Source: Bacteroidales bacterium UBA5342 | GTDB taxonomy: Bacteria > Bacteroidota > Bacteroidia > Bacteroidales > UBA5342 | Assembly: GCA_002408065.1 (NCBI GenBank) | Contig: DHQI01000007.1 | Span: forward strand, 53,438-117,437 | Reading direction: 5' to 3' | Length of the DNA: 64,000 nucleotides | In this document: piece after piece, positions 1-9,831 of the stretch | Layout: each line of letters opens with the position of its first letter | How positions within the stretch are numbered: position 1 is the stretch's first letter | Notes under the pieces: model-generated | Seen by the model: only the letters and a program-made list of their open reading frames with translations | What the model was told of the DNA's origin: nothing | The model's database searches: none | Made by a program: the position numbers and the translations under genes

Positions 1-1625
1 CCTTGAAAAGCAGCAAAAGCGCCCTCTTTATCTTCGCAAACGGCATCTAGTGTCCCACCCCAATACACCTCATTCATCGACAAATGACGTTGTGCATAAT
101 GGTGAGCTGCTTTCAAAGCGGCTTTTTTGTATTGACTATCATTAAGTATTTCATAGGCTAAACACAAAGGAGCGATAAAAAAAGCTTCATCGGTAGATTT
201 AGGGTTCCAGTTGTCCATCAATATTCTTTGACTATGGTAATCAGAAGACTTTGCAAGGAAATGTTTCCATTTTTCGGGATTCAAGCCCGTCGTTTCTGAA
301 GATTTTATAGCTTGTGCCACATTAAACATCACTTGTCCCTGCGACAAAAGCTCTGGATTAGCTCCCCAAATACGTTGTCCCCACTCCTTTTTATCCACGT
401 GATACCAGGTATTTAAACCCTGCTCTCCTAGAGTGGCTGAGGATACAAAATCCAGTGATTTCTGAGCTTTCGCTAAAAGCGCATCATTATTGACCCTGCG
501 GTACAAATGCTGGTAAGCATAACCTGGAGCAGCAGCCTGTCCTACCCAGCCTAAGACGATGTATTCTTTTCCTGTTTCTTTGCTAAACTGATTATAACCC
601 GCATAGTGCTCATCATCTATCCAGCGACTTTCGGCATAGTTTATCTTTTGCTCAACAATATCTTTATACGCAGGCAAACCTTCTATAGCCGGGTTAAATA
701 TATCGATAGAAGAATAAAGTGGTGTCTGAAAAGAAGATCCGGGTTTATCTACAGTATAAGTTTCCAGAAAAAACGTTTTTTCAATAATATCACCCGGCGC
801 CATACGGAGAAAAGCATTGTTATAGGCACTAAACATACTTCGCTTCTTTCCCTGATGCGTTTTTATCACACTTTTGTGCCCATTAAAAGCACAAGGCCCG
901 GAATACAAACTCAACAAAGTGCCCTCATCCCGTACCTCTGCACCTAAAGACCACCACTGATCGGCTTTATTAGCACCCGCCACCACAGAGGGAATTGAAT
1001 GTAAAGCTGCACCTTGCATCTGTTTTTCGCCCCACTCCATACTCACTAAAGGCATCGGGAAACGATGCTCTTCGAAAAGTGCTAACTCCCCATTCTTGCC
1101 TTCCCAAACAGGTGTCCTACCACTTTTTGCACCAGATGGGTTACCATAATACATAATGCCAGGCATAAAAAGTCTTCTATTCTTTTCAGGTATGAGGTAT
1201 TGAATAGCTAAAGTCACACTATCCAGAGGAACCTTTCCTGTCCACTGATAACGACGTGTACATTTCACCCGCCCAGCTTCTTGCTTATAGGCATCCCGGA
1301 CTAATAAATCGCCATCTTGCAAAGTAATTTTACCCGAGAGGATAATATAATCATTGACATCTTCCCGTTTCACCGGATATCCATAATGCCAGTTCTGTGC
1401 CCATTCATCACCCCAAGCTGTAGCTACACTCCACAATCCCTTGGAGGATACTTGTAGCCCCACATTTCCATCTTCATCGATCAATTCCAAGACATACTTA
1501 CTTCCTGCTTTGTTTACTTTTAACTGGGAATTCCGGGCCATAAGAAACGGTCCTGCAACGGTCAGTAAAACCACTAACATTAGGCTTCGCAACTGAGGAC
1601 TTTTTTTAAGCTTAAATACTTCCAT
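1..1625 (-). CDS. Secreted protein of unknown function, 3' end beyond the window
   Basis: An uninterrupted minus-strand reading frame runs from an ATG at 1625 through the left edge, so the C-terminus is missing; about 541 residues are visible. The N-terminus has a basic stretch (KLKKS) followed by a hydrophobic segment ending ...LLTVAGPFLMA, a convincing signal peptide. The first half looks beta-rich, and the second half carries alternating helical stretches with aromatic residues (for example AYQHLYRRV and LCLAYEIL), reminiscent of an alpha/alpha barrel as in several glycosidase or lyase families, but I do not recognise the family. A TAnnTTTG -7 box (TACGTTTG on the minus strand, 1660-1667) lies about 35 bp upstream of the ATG. 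It is divergent from the 1871 gene, and the context of secreted carbohydrate enzymes suggests a role on the same polysaccharide. That is inference only. Confidence 0.75.
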   Translation of the reverse strand, partial: MEVFKLKKSPQLRSLMLVVLLTVAGPFLMARNSQLKVNKAGSKYVLELIDEDGNVGLQVSSKGLWSVATAWGDEWAQNWHYGYPVKREDVNDYIILSGKITLQDGDLLVRDAYKQEAGRVKCTRRYQWTGKVPLDSVTLAIQYLIPEKNRRLFMPGIMYYGNPSGAKSGRTPVWEGKNGELALFEEHRFPMPLVSMEWGEKQMQGAALHSIPSVVAGANKADQWWSLGAEVRDEGTLLSLYSGPCAFNGHKSVIKTHQGKKRSMFSAYNNAFLRMAPGDIIEKTFFLETYTVDKPGSSFQTPLYSSIDIFNPAIEGLPAYKDIVEQKINYAESRWIDDEHYAGYNQFSKETGKEYIVLGWVGQAAAPGYAYQHLYRRVNNDALLAKAQKSLDFVSSATLGEQGLNTWYHVDKKEWGQRIWGANPELLSQGQVMFNVAQAIKSSETTGLNPEKWKHFLAKSSDYHSQRILMDNWNPKSTDEAFFIAPLCLAYEILNDSQYKKAALKAAHHYAQRHLSMNEVYWGGTLDAVCEDKEGAFAAFQ

Positions 1626-1659
1626 TTTATACAATTCTGATACTTCATTTTTTACAAAA

Positions 1660-1667
1660 CAAACGTA
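1660..1667 (-). promoter_or_regulatory. Predicted Bacteroidota -7 box
   Basis: The minus strand reads TACGTTTG, an exact match to the TAnnTTTG consensus of Bacteroidota sigma factors, 35 bp upstream of the ATG at 1625. No clear -33 element was identified. Confidence 0.45.
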
Positions 1668-1718
1668 TCTAAATCACTTTATATCATTTATACCTAACGT
1701 ACACATTGCTATTGTATC

Positions 1719-1724
1719 TGTACA
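1719..1724. promoter_or_regulatory. TGTACA motif in divergent regulatory gap
   Basis: A perfect TGTACA palindrome followed by an A run lies in the 245-bp gap between two divergent secreted-protein genes. The same hexamer recurs in other regulatory gaps of the locus. Function as an operator is inferred from recurrence. Confidence 0.4.
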
Positions 1725-1870
1725 AAAAAACATATCCCATTCGTTATATGACAGTTAGATCATATTTGCTTTTAAACGAACAAATGAGCAAAATGCAAGG
1801 ATTCCTGTAGCATTCCCTAAAGCATAAACACTGTATATTGCCTAAAATTTTTATAAATAAATAAAGTAAA

Positions 1871-4546
1871 ATGAAAAAACGACTACTATTAATGACCGGA
1901 TGCTTACTTTTTATATTAGCAGCATCTGCTCAAAATCTCTTAATCAATGGAGACTTCAGCTATAGCAACTTGAATGGCTGGACAGCAGTGAATGGAACCA
2001 ATGGTACTGATGGAGCAGAATCTGGTACCGTTGTCTACCTTTATGATGGCGACCAACTAGCTCATCTGCACGGCGATGGCTCCCTTTATCAAAAGGTTTC
2101 TATTCAGGGAGGCGACCATTATGCTTGTTTTATAAACTTCAAGTCCCTGGCTGTTAAACAAACGACAGGTTACGGCTATGCTTTTGAAAGTGGCACAGTA
2201 CTTAATTTTGGCACCTTAAAACTAGGGGCCAGTTCTTTAAACGGAGTATGTGAAAATAACAATGGCGCTTGGATCGGGCTCCCAACAAGTGAAACATCTG
2301 ATTATACGGCTAATTTTTCATTCGTTGCACCAGAAAATGCAACATCTGTTTATATCTGCATAGGAACCAAAGGAGCTATAGCAGACCTAAAAGTCAATGC
2401 TGTAAGCCTAAAGAGAGTCATCAGCAACGACGTGATAATTAGCATTAAATCATCATCAGGTGCAGCTCTGCCAAATGCCGAAATTACCGTAGATGAAATC
2501 AATAAAACCTACCTCACGGATGCCAACGGACAAGCTACTCTAGCCTTAGCAGCATCCGAAAGTGCCTACAATCTGACGATTCAATGTGATTACTATCAGG
2601 AATTAAAAACCCAACTACTGGTTGAGGAACAAACCACATCGGCTTCTTTTACGCTTGAAGATATTGTTGAAATAAAACAAGTAGAAACCCGTATATCAAG
2701 CTATATGGATAATGCCACGCCATATCCTTTATACGGTCATTTCTGGAATTCCGGAATGGATTACAATACGCAACAGATGGAGCTTATAACTGATGCTTTC
2801 GACTACATTATTGGAGGAGGAGGCACACCCCGCAATGCTGCAAAGACCAAACAAATGCAGCAAATGAATCCGGACTTTCAAGTCATACGTTATACCGGAG
2901 GATGGGAAATGGGATATGCCAGAGCCGAAAAGGACAAAATCAACCTGCCTTACTACCGTTGCGGAAGCTTATCATCTGACATCACTGCCAGTAGTACTAC
3001 CTTTACGGTAAATGCCCCACCTAACACCAAGGGCAGAGGATTAATGGCCAGTGAAACGGGTAAATTTGACATTTGGATACGAATGGGTAATGAATTGATG
3101 AAGGTGAAATCGATAAGCAGTACCACCTCGTACCCTATCACTGTGACCGTAGAAAGAGCTTATGACGGCAGTACAGCCTCAGCACACAGCAAAGGAAGCA
3201 CCGTCACACTACCGCTGTATTGTCAGCCTCCGGTAGCTGGCACCAATAGTAGTAACCGTACTTATTTTGTCACCAACAAAGGGGTACGCTTTCAGAAGAC
3301 ACTGGATGAATTATTTGATGTCATGGATAACTTCAACGAAGATGGTATTTGGATCGATATTTTGACAGGACGCTTGGGTGCTTCCAGCCTTTACAACAAT
3401 AACTATGAGGAATGGGATCACGAAACAGAAACGCTACTAACAGGTAAAAAAGAAATGGCCAATAATAAAGATGCTGTTGCTGCCCTGTATGAGAAATACT
3501 ATGCGCGTCGTGGGTATTATCCTGTTATTTATGGCAATAATGTGCTATACAGTCAATCTCTAAACGAATCGCAACGGGCATATATTATGGTCAAAACGGA
3601 TGAGCACCCCCGTGTATTGGATGGCTTTTGCCACGAAAACAGTTGGGGACATATGAGCTCGGATGATTCAGGCATAGATCACGAAGGACAAACAGAAATA
3701 GTGGATGATAAGGTCATTGAATACGGCACTGATGGTAAATTTATTGAATGGTACATAGGAGATATATGGATCAACAATAATAAAGCAATTGCACTTTTAG
3801 CTGATAACAAATTACCCAACCAGCCTATGACCATTAATGCTGGTTTTAAGAACCAATTTTTTGCTGAAAATCTAACCGATGACCAGCGTTACCGCTTTAA
3901 TAAGTATGCCTACGCTTCTTATCTGATGTGTGTAAAAGTAGACGAAGACAATAAAATCTCCTGCCGTATGGGCATCTCGCCTCAGGTAAAGAAAGGGGGC
4001 AGTGTCTTAGTTAATGTTGAACCGTTCTTTTATCATAATATTGGAGTACCTGTAGATAATTATACGTCTGCAAATTTCACCAAATACCGCTATAATAACA
4101 CCAATCTATACTATCGTAAGTTTAGCAATGGTTTAGTATTGATTAACCCGTTTAAAGACGCAATGACAAGCGCTGTTAACCTTGCTGACATAGCAGGTAA
4201 CACAGTCTATCACAATCCAGACAACAACAATGCGGAGGTAAGATCTGTGCAGTTGGAATCACGCGAAGCTTTATTTTTACTAACGGATGATGCAATGCGT
4301 ATCGCAGAAAATGCTACAAAACAAGTAAATGTGTACCCTACTTTCGTTGACACAGAATTAACACTTGAATTAGCTAGCCACACACAAACATACACTATTG
4401 AAATACTAGATATGTGCGGTCAACTTGTTCACCATGAAATGGTAAATACTCAGAGCTCTAAACTAAACGTTGCCGGCTTAAAACAGGGTGTTTATGTATT
4501 AAAAATTAAGGAACTTGACACCGTTGTTAAGTTTATTAAAAAGTAA
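1871..4546 (+). CDS. T9SS-exported putative glycosidase (TIM-barrel-like)
   Basis: This 891-residue protein begins with a clear signal peptide (MKKRLLLMTG..., cleaved near ASAQ at about residue 21). Residues about 22-185 look like a beta-sandwich carbohydrate-binding module. Residues about 190-262 resemble a carboxypeptidase-regulatory-like beta domain (GAALPNAEITVDEINKTYLT). The central part (about 275-800) has strand-like segments with acidic ends, notably EDGIWIDI near residue 490, which resemble TIM-barrel glycosidases of the uncharacterised GHL type. The C-terminus (about 815-891) is a T9SS type A sorting domain: YPTFVD..., a DMCGQLV strand, a GLKQGVYVLKI strand and a lysine-rich end. 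The protein should be exported and attached or released at the cell surface. The 45728 gene product shares a comparable DGI(M/W)xD strand. The substrate is unknown. It has its own promoter region, divergent from the first gene, and a bidirectional terminator follows. Confidence 0.75.
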   Translation: MKKRLLLMTGCLLFILAASAQNLLINGDFSYSNLNGWTAVNGTNGTDGAESGTVVYLYDGDQLAHLHGDGSLYQKVSIQGGDHYACFINFKSLAVKQTTGYGYAFESGTVLNFGTLKLGASSLNGVCENNNGAWIGLPTSETSDYTANFSFVAPENATSVYICIGTKGAIADLKVNAVSLKRVISNDVIISIKSSSGAALPNAEITVDEINKTYLTDANGQATLALAASESAYNLTIQCDYYQELKTQLLVEEQTTSASFTLEDIVEIKQVETRISSYMDNATPYPLYGHFWNSGMDYNTQQMELITDAFDYIIGGGGTPRNAAKTKQMQQMNPDFQVIRYTGGWEMGYARAEKDKINLPYYRCGSLSSDITASSTTFTVNAPPNTKGRGLMASETGKFDIWIRMGNELMKVKSISSTTSYPITVTVERAYDGSTASAHSKGSTVTLPLYCQPPVAGTNSSNRTYFVTNKGVRFQKTLDELFDVMDNFNEDGIWIDILTGRLGASSLYNNNYEEWDHETETLLTGKKEMANNKDAVAALYEKYYARRGYYPVIYGNNVLYSQSLNESQRAYIMVKTDEHPRVLDGFCHENSWGHMSSDDSGIDHEGQTEIVDDKVIEYGTDGKFIEWYIGDIWINNNKAIALLADNKLPNQPMTINAGFKNQFFAENLTDDQRYRFNKYAYASYLMCVKVDEDNKISCRMGISPQVKKGGSVLVNVEPFFYHNIGVPVDNYTSANFTKYRYNNTNLYYRKFSNGLVLINPFKDAMTSAVNLADIAGNTVYHNPDNNNAEVRSVQLESREALFLLTDDAMRIAENATKQVNVYPTFVDTELTLELASHTQTYTIEILDMCGQLVHHEMVNTQSSKLNVAGLKQGVYVLKIKELDTVVKFIKK

Positions 4547-4560
4547 TATATCCTAAACAA

Positions 4561-4608
4561 AAAAACGTGAGTAAGGTCTTGATATTTAAACCTTACTCAC
4601 GTTTTTTT
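4561..4608. terminator. Bidirectional rho-independent terminator
   Basis: The 14-15 bp arms AAAACGTGAGTAAGG and CCTTACTCACGTTTT flank a 15-nt loop, with an A tract before and a T tract after. It sits between the convergent genes ending at 4546 and 4648 and can serve both strands. Confidence 0.85.
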
Positions 4609-4647
4609 ATGCTCTCCCCCCTAGCTCAAGAATGATTTGTGGTTTAC

Positions 4648-6138
4648 TTATTCTTTAATCTCCTTGGGACAACCGGCAAAAAAACGCAGATTAGAAAAAC
4701 GTAGTGTTTCACCATTTTCTGTTTTTACAATCAAGTAAATATCACTCTTTCCATTAGCTTCGCGCAAAAAGGTTTGTTCTTTACCTAAATTTGTAAAACA
4801 ACTATTGTCATTTATTAAAAGAGTACCCATCAGCAAACCGTCTTTGGCACCTTTTCGTATTTCTATTTTGCCCTTCCTTACAGGTTTTTCAATTTCTGCT
4901 TCAAAATAATAATAGCCAGTACCCAAATCAATATTTTTAAACCTCATAAGACCTGCATTTTGGACTTCATAAGCGGCATTGTTCATTTTAACATTTTCCA
5001 CCTGTGCCTTTTTAGCATTTAAGCTAATAGCAAATGGTTGATCGATATGAATTTCATCCACACCTTCTATGGTTTGCTGAACAGGAATTACTGTACCATC
5101 ATTGTTATAATTCAGATAATCGACACAAACAGAGCGTTGAGTCCAGGTGCCCATATCCCTAAACTCATCCTGACGCCACGACGACAAAGCTGAGGTGTGA
5201 TAAAAGAAATATTCCTGTCCGTGATACTCCACCACAGCTCCGTGATTTGATTGGGTTAAACGCCAAGGGACATAAGTCTTACCTGGATATTTTGGACCGT
5301 TTTGCACCCCATAGCCCAGTTCATAATTGATTACTCCCTGATATATTAACGGACCTTTTGGTGAATCCCCCATACTATAATCCAATTGTGATTTCTTCCT
5401 TTCGGAGTCATCCGGATTATCCGGATTAACATGCCGATTGTATTTGGTATGATAATTAAAATAATATTTACCTTGACGCTTATGCATCCAGGCCGCCTCC
5501 ATAAAGTTTTTTGCACCTATATCAAGCTTAAACATTTTACCATCTATCTCACGCATATTATCCTGCAAAACGCCCATATAGGTCTGGTTCCAATATAAAT
5601 ATGCCACACCATCATCGTCGATAAAAACCGAAGGGTCGAGACCGGCCTTTTCTACACCTTTCATCCTGGGATTAGTAATCGTAAAACGCTCGTCCATACG
5701 ATCGCTTTCGGCCACTGCTACATAACGATCAATCGTGCCGTCAGCCAAGAGGTTGCGCATCGGAAAATAAAGATAATAAGTCCCGTTTCGGTAAATAATA
5801 TCTGGTGCCCAAATGGCCCAATCTTCACCTTCAGGCACATCAAAATCATTTATCCCCAATATTTCACCGTGATCTACCCAATTGACCATATCAGAAGTTG
5901 AAAATGCGTGCAACGCGTGCATCGTCGAATAACCACCTCCGTCTTCGTGATCTACTGAAGTCACCATCCATAGGCGACCATCGGGCATTACCTTTGGCGC
6001 AGCATCGGCAGTGTACATGTGGGTGATGACTGGATTACCATATGGGTAAGGTTTGGTATTTGTATTCTTCTTGCCTTTTTGAGCATAAACCCCGGCAATG
6101 GTCATTAATACAATAATATATGTTGTTATTCGTCTCAT
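4648..6138 (-). CDS. GH43 glycosidase with C-terminal CBM6-like module
   Basis: A secreted five-bladed beta-propeller hydrolase, 496 residues from the preferred start. I chose the ATG at 6138 (MRRITTYIIV...) because it begins a compact signal peptide ending VYAQ; an in-frame ATG at 6168 would add ten residues that look like leader sequence. Numbered from that upstream ATG, the GH43 triad is visible: base Asp55 in MYTADAAP, pKa-tuning Asp178 in AGLDPSVFIDDDG and acid Glu224 in NFMEAAWMHK. The last 130 residues or so (GSGYYYF-like, IEIRKG and GLLMGTL segments) match a CBM6-like jelly roll. It is the last gene of the minus operon starting at 15656, 60 bp after the 6229 gene, and is a clear paralogue of the 9832 gene. 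GH43 enzymes act on arabinofuranosides, xylosides or galactosides; specificity cannot be read here. Confidence 0.9.
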   Translation of the reverse strand: MRRITTYIIVLMTIAGVYAQKGKKNTNTKPYPYGNPVITHMYTADAAPKVMPDGRLWMVTSVDHEDGGGYSTMHALHAFSTSDMVNWVDHGEILGINDFDVPEGEDWAIWAPDIIYRNGTYYLYFPMRNLLADGTIDRYVAVAESDRMDERFTITNPRMKGVEKAGLDPSVFIDDDGVAYLYWNQTYMGVLQDNMREIDGKMFKLDIGAKNFMEAAWMHKRQGKYYFNYHTKYNRHVNPDNPDDSERKKSQLDYSMGDSPKGPLIYQGVINYELGYGVQNGPKYPGKTYVPWRLTQSNHGAVVEYHGQEYFFYHTSALSSWRQDEFRDMGTWTQRSVCVDYLNYNNDGTVIPVQQTIEGVDEIHIDQPFAISLNAKKAQVENVKMNNAAYEVQNAGLMRFKNIDLGTGYYYFEAEIEKPVRKGKIEIRKGAKDGLLMGTLLINDNSCFTNLGKEQTFLREANGKSDIYLIVKTENGETLRFSNLRFFAGCPKEIKE

Positions 6139-6228
6139 TTTATTATTTTTTTTAGCACAAAGACTCAAAGAAAAACAAAATCATCTACTAGTGAATCAGA
6201 ATCCTTTGCACTTAATGGTCTATCTTTT

Positions 6229-9200
6229 TTATTCTACAATTACTTTATGAGTTTCGCACATAGCGCCGCATTGAAAGAAAACAAAATACATTCCTGTTTG
6301 ATAGCCTGACACGTCGATTACGCACTTATTGGTTTCAAACAGTTTTGTAAACACAACTTTACCACTTAGGTCAATTAACTGAAGCTGTCCGGGCATATTA
6401 TTGTCTTTTTCAAAAACCAAGCGTGTGCTGGCCGGGTTGGGATATACTATAAGCTCTTTAGTATCGTTTACATCAGACACCCCAGCCGATGACGGATCAA
6501 GTGTAAAATCCACCCAATTAAAGTTCCAACCACCACCTTTGGCATAAACCCTGATTGTTTGTTTTCCCTTACTTAAGCGAACTGTTTCAGACATTCGGGC
6601 CGTTTTCCAGCTTTGCCATCCACCAGAAGTTGGCGTTTGCAATGTTCCCAATACCTCATCGCCTTTTTTTAATTCAAGCTGAATCTCTTTACCAGCCGAC
6701 GCCACCCTAAAATCAACAAAATATTCACCTGTTTCTTTGACATAAACCAAGTAATCCATCCAATCATCGGCATCAATAAAGCCTACATTTTCGCCTCCAC
6801 CTGCATCACTGGTAGCTTGGGTTTTAATGCCCAACATGTCATTGTAGTTTTCGGCTTCAACCCGACCTTCTACTGCTGGAAAGAACTCGACCGACACGCT
6901 ATGATGTGCACTTACATTCTCAAGAACAAGCTCCTCAATAGCTCCTAAATCCTGACCATCCAGATTTACATTTACTACAGCGTGATTGGCATCTGGAATA
7001 AAACGAATCGTTTCATCAGAACCGGCCAATAAACTTACCATACTACCTTCGGGGCTCACCGTTCCGTTGCCACTTATTGTAACAGTTAAACTATAATACT
7101 GGAAATCATTTTTCGTAGTAAAGGTCTCATTTTCGCCAATGCTTCCGCTAGCAGCATATAACGGACTTGCCGGACCACAGTTATCTTCTACCCTCACATA
7201 CAAGCCCATTGCTTTGGACCACAACGCAAAATTGTCATCGCCTAAATCTACCCATTTAAACTTGGCCTCCTCAGTAATACCCTTGTTATCAGTATCACCG
7301 CGGGCAACATCAGGAATGGTATACATATAACCATAGCGCTGCGGATCTGCCTTAAAATAATAGCCATTGGGAGCTTTTATCGCAATATAACCATCTCCCG
7401 CATCCTCTACTTTAAAGATTTTCAAATTTAAAGATCCATTAGCACACAAGGGTTCAAAACTCTGAGGCAAGGAAGCATCGACCTGAACAAATTTATTTCT
7501 GTGCTCTGAAAACATAGCTACCCCCTTGCCTATCATACTTGTGATTCCGGAAGGTTCACTGATTTTATCGGGTAAGGAAAAGAATGTCACCGTATGCAAC
7601 AGCACACCATCATCATAATGAAAGAGATTACCATCGTCAATATGTTCGACATGCTTACCTTCTATCGTTAGGCTATCGAAATGAAAGAAACGTATATAAC
7701 CTTTTTTATTCAAATTGCTGTTGGAAGCCGCCAATAATTCATTCTTTAAACCCGATTGTTGACGGATATTGAAATTTTTAAAACTCATATCACCCAATAT
7801 GCTTACTGTATTTGGAGTAACAGATCCCTCATCCCAAATGCGAGCCCGAAAGACAAGGTTTTCCTGACCATAGAATTCAAAATTCTCATACAAACCCCCA
7901 TTATGATTTCTTAAGTTTTCTAGATTTAATCGTGAATTAAAAACACCATGGTTCTTTCCCGATTGACTAACGCTTTTGCGGTCAGATGACCACAGTGTGT
8001 GATTCTTTACAGCTACAGGAATGTTCTGCTTGTCGAATTTACCCCAACCCATTTGAAATGTAGGTCCATTAACCATATTGTACGAGGTACAATATTCCAT
8101 ACTGTAGTTTTCATGTACGTAAGTAATGTCATCGTCGTTGCTTAGCATACAGCCTTTGTAATATGCCGTCGTTTCATAGGTTTGGAATGTTCCACCACCA
8201 TAGCCCACATCTTTATGATTGATAAGGTGCATCGTGGCCTGATTATCAACAACAGGGCCCATACGACCTCCTATATTGGTGAGCCCGTCTATAGTAGCAC
8301 CATCTTTATGTTTACTAAGAAATAAGGCACGGGCTTCCCAGTAATAATTAGAAATAGACCAGCCACTAGCTCCGCAACAGCGCTCAGTAGACCAAGGCGT
8401 TCTTCCAGGCACCGAATAATCGTATTCCGTAGAACTGAGGTAAAGATCAAACATTTCGTCACTATATATACCTCGTCCCCAAATTTTTACTCCAAAGTTC
8501 TGATTTTTAAAAATAAAACCGTAGTGCATATAAGCATCACCAGGGGCATACATTTCTCGACATTTGTCATTATTACCATTGCCAAAAAAACGATAACGGT
8601 TCTCCGGCAAATGGATACCAGGGCCAATAGCCACAAGCTGACCATCATTAAACTCTTTTATTTCATCTTGAGGGGCAGAAGCCGGCGCCAAATGCACCGG
8701 ATTAATAAAAATAAACAAGGGAGATTCCATCACGCCTTCGAGACGTTTAGCCTGAGCAACCCAGGCTTTTTTATTAACCGCTATACGATAATGCTTTGAA
8801 TAATCGCTAGCTCCGGGCAATACTAATTCTAGTGTTTTATCATCTATCTTTTGCATCGAAAGGGGTTCCGGTGCTACTTCCAAATCGCTTAAATCAAATA
8901 TTTGAGGCGATGGTGCACCATCCAGTAATGTAAGTCGAAGAGTCACATTTTCAGCCGCATCAAAATTGGTCCAGTGCTTATTGTGCAGGGTGCGCCCGGG
9001 AAACGTACTGCTAGGCCCATATTCTCCGTAATGATACGGGTTATGACCTGAGGTGTGTGATGGGTCATTTTGGGCAAGATTATTTCGTATCTGCGGACGG
9101 GTTTCGTACACCGGGGTGGAAACAAATTCTGACCCGGAAGAGTTTTTTACCTCTATGGAAAAGTATGTAGATATTCTTGTGGCTTTTCCTTTTTCCGGCT

Positions 9201-9669
9201 CAGCAGGACACTGATCTTGCAGCTCAGAAAAAGTAATACCGTCGATGGTCAAGGTCTCAGGATTCCTGATACCGGGCACCTCCTTGTAAACTTCCAACTT
9301 AGCATCGGCACCCACCACACGAACGGCATCGGAGTATGGTGAAAGACTTGTCCCGTCAGTAGCACAAATCCTAAAATCGGCAGATACGCTCCTGTCAAAG
9401 TCAAAAATTTCGGCAGATGTATTATTAGCAGTATTAACCTTCTTAAAATCTGCCCAATTCACACCATCGGTGCTTCTTTGTATTATAAAACCTGTCTCAT
9501 TTGTACTATTATCCGTCCAATAAAACGTAATTGTATGATATGGCTCTTGGCATAAATAATACAATTTAGATGGCGCGTCCACTTGAGCTATAACACTTGG
9601 CCTTGCCAAAAGCAGCAACAATACAGTAATTCCCAAAAAAACACTCCTTTTTCTTATGCTTTCCATCAT
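6229..9669 (-). CDS. Large modular T9SS protein: Fn3, GH49-like beta-helix, fascin-like, CBM6
   Basis: A 1146-residue secreted enzyme. Order of parts: signal peptide (residues 1-29, ending VIAQ; a second ATG one codon in is equally possible); a fibronectin-III-like domain (about 32-120); a beta-sandwich plus parallel beta-helix (about 130-700) with the GH49/GH28-type layout, including MYAPGDAYMHYGFIF, WGRGIYS and the acidic LSNDDDITY followed by FQMGWG; a fascin-like beta-trefoil (about 715-850); a Bacterial-repeat beta domain (YSLTVTISGNGTVSPEG, about 855-930); a CBM6 module (about 935-1065) opening GRVEAENYNDM; and a T9SS sorting domain (LIVYPNPAST... to the end). It likely cleaves or binds an algal-type galactan or glucan at the surface, but the linkage is unknown. 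It lies in the operon 162 bp after the 9832 gene. Confidence 0.8.
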   Translation of the reverse strand: MMESIRKRSVFLGITVLLLLLARPSVIAQVDAPSKLYYLCQEPYHTITFYWTDNSTNETGFIIQRSTDGVNWADFKKVNTANNTSAEIFDFDRSVSADFRICATDGTSLSPYSDAVRVVGADAKLEVYKEVPGIRNPETLTIDGITFSELQDQCPAEPEKGKATRISTYFSIEVKNSSGSEFVSTPVYETRPQIRNNLAQNDPSHTSGHNPYHYGEYGPSSTFPGRTLHNKHWTNFDAAENVTLRLTLLDGAPSPQIFDLSDLEVAPEPLSMQKIDDKTLELVLPGASDYSKHYRIAVNKKAWVAQAKRLEGVMESPLFIFINPVHLAPASAPQDEIKEFNDGQLVAIGPGIHLPENRYRFFGNGNNDKCREMYAPGDAYMHYGFIFKNQNFGVKIWGRGIYSDEMFDLYLSSTEYDYSVPGRTPWSTERCCGASGWSISNYYWEARALFLSKHKDGATIDGLTNIGGRMGPVVDNQATMHLINHKDVGYGGGTFQTYETTAYYKGCMLSNDDDITYVHENYSMEYCTSYNMVNGPTFQMGWGKFDKQNIPVAVKNHTLWSSDRKSVSQSGKNHGVFNSRLNLENLRNHNGGLYENFEFYGQENLVFRARIWDEGSVTPNTVSILGDMSFKNFNIRQQSGLKNELLAASNSNLNKKGYIRFFHFDSLTIEGKHVEHIDDGNLFHYDDGVLLHTVTFFSLPDKISEPSGITSMIGKGVAMFSEHRNKFVQVDASLPQSFEPLCANGSLNLKIFKVEDAGDGYIAIKAPNGYYFKADPQRYGYMYTIPDVARGDTDNKGITEEAKFKWVDLGDDNFALWSKAMGLYVRVEDNCGPASPLYAASGSIGENETFTTKNDFQYYSLTVTISGNGTVSPEGSMVSLLAGSDETIRFIPDANHAVVNVNLDGQDLGAIEELVLENVSAHHSVSVEFFPAVEGRVEAENYNDMLGIKTQATSDAGGGENVGFIDADDWMDYLVYVKETGEYFVDFRVASAGKEIQLELKKGDEVLGTLQTPTSGGWQSWKTARMSETVRLSKGKQTIRVYAKGGGWNFNWVDFTLDPSSAGVSDVNDTKELIVYPNPASTRLVFEKDNNMPGQLQLIDLSGKVVFTKLFETNKCVIDVSGYQTGMYFVFFQCGAMCETHKVIVE

Positions 9670-9831
9670 ATAAAAACACTATCCAAATTAAAAAAAGGCC
9701 AGAGTACACAAAAGTAACCCTGACCACTCTGTCCCCACAGAAATATTTCACTACAAAAAGAGTAAAATAGTTTTTATTATTCCATATATGGCAAAATAGA
9801 TACTATTTAAACCTTATATATAAAGGAAAAA

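Noticed and set aside
606..947. Plus-strand open frame at 606-947
   Set aside because: It lies antisense within the long minus-strand reading frame that starts at 1625 and has no motif or leader support.
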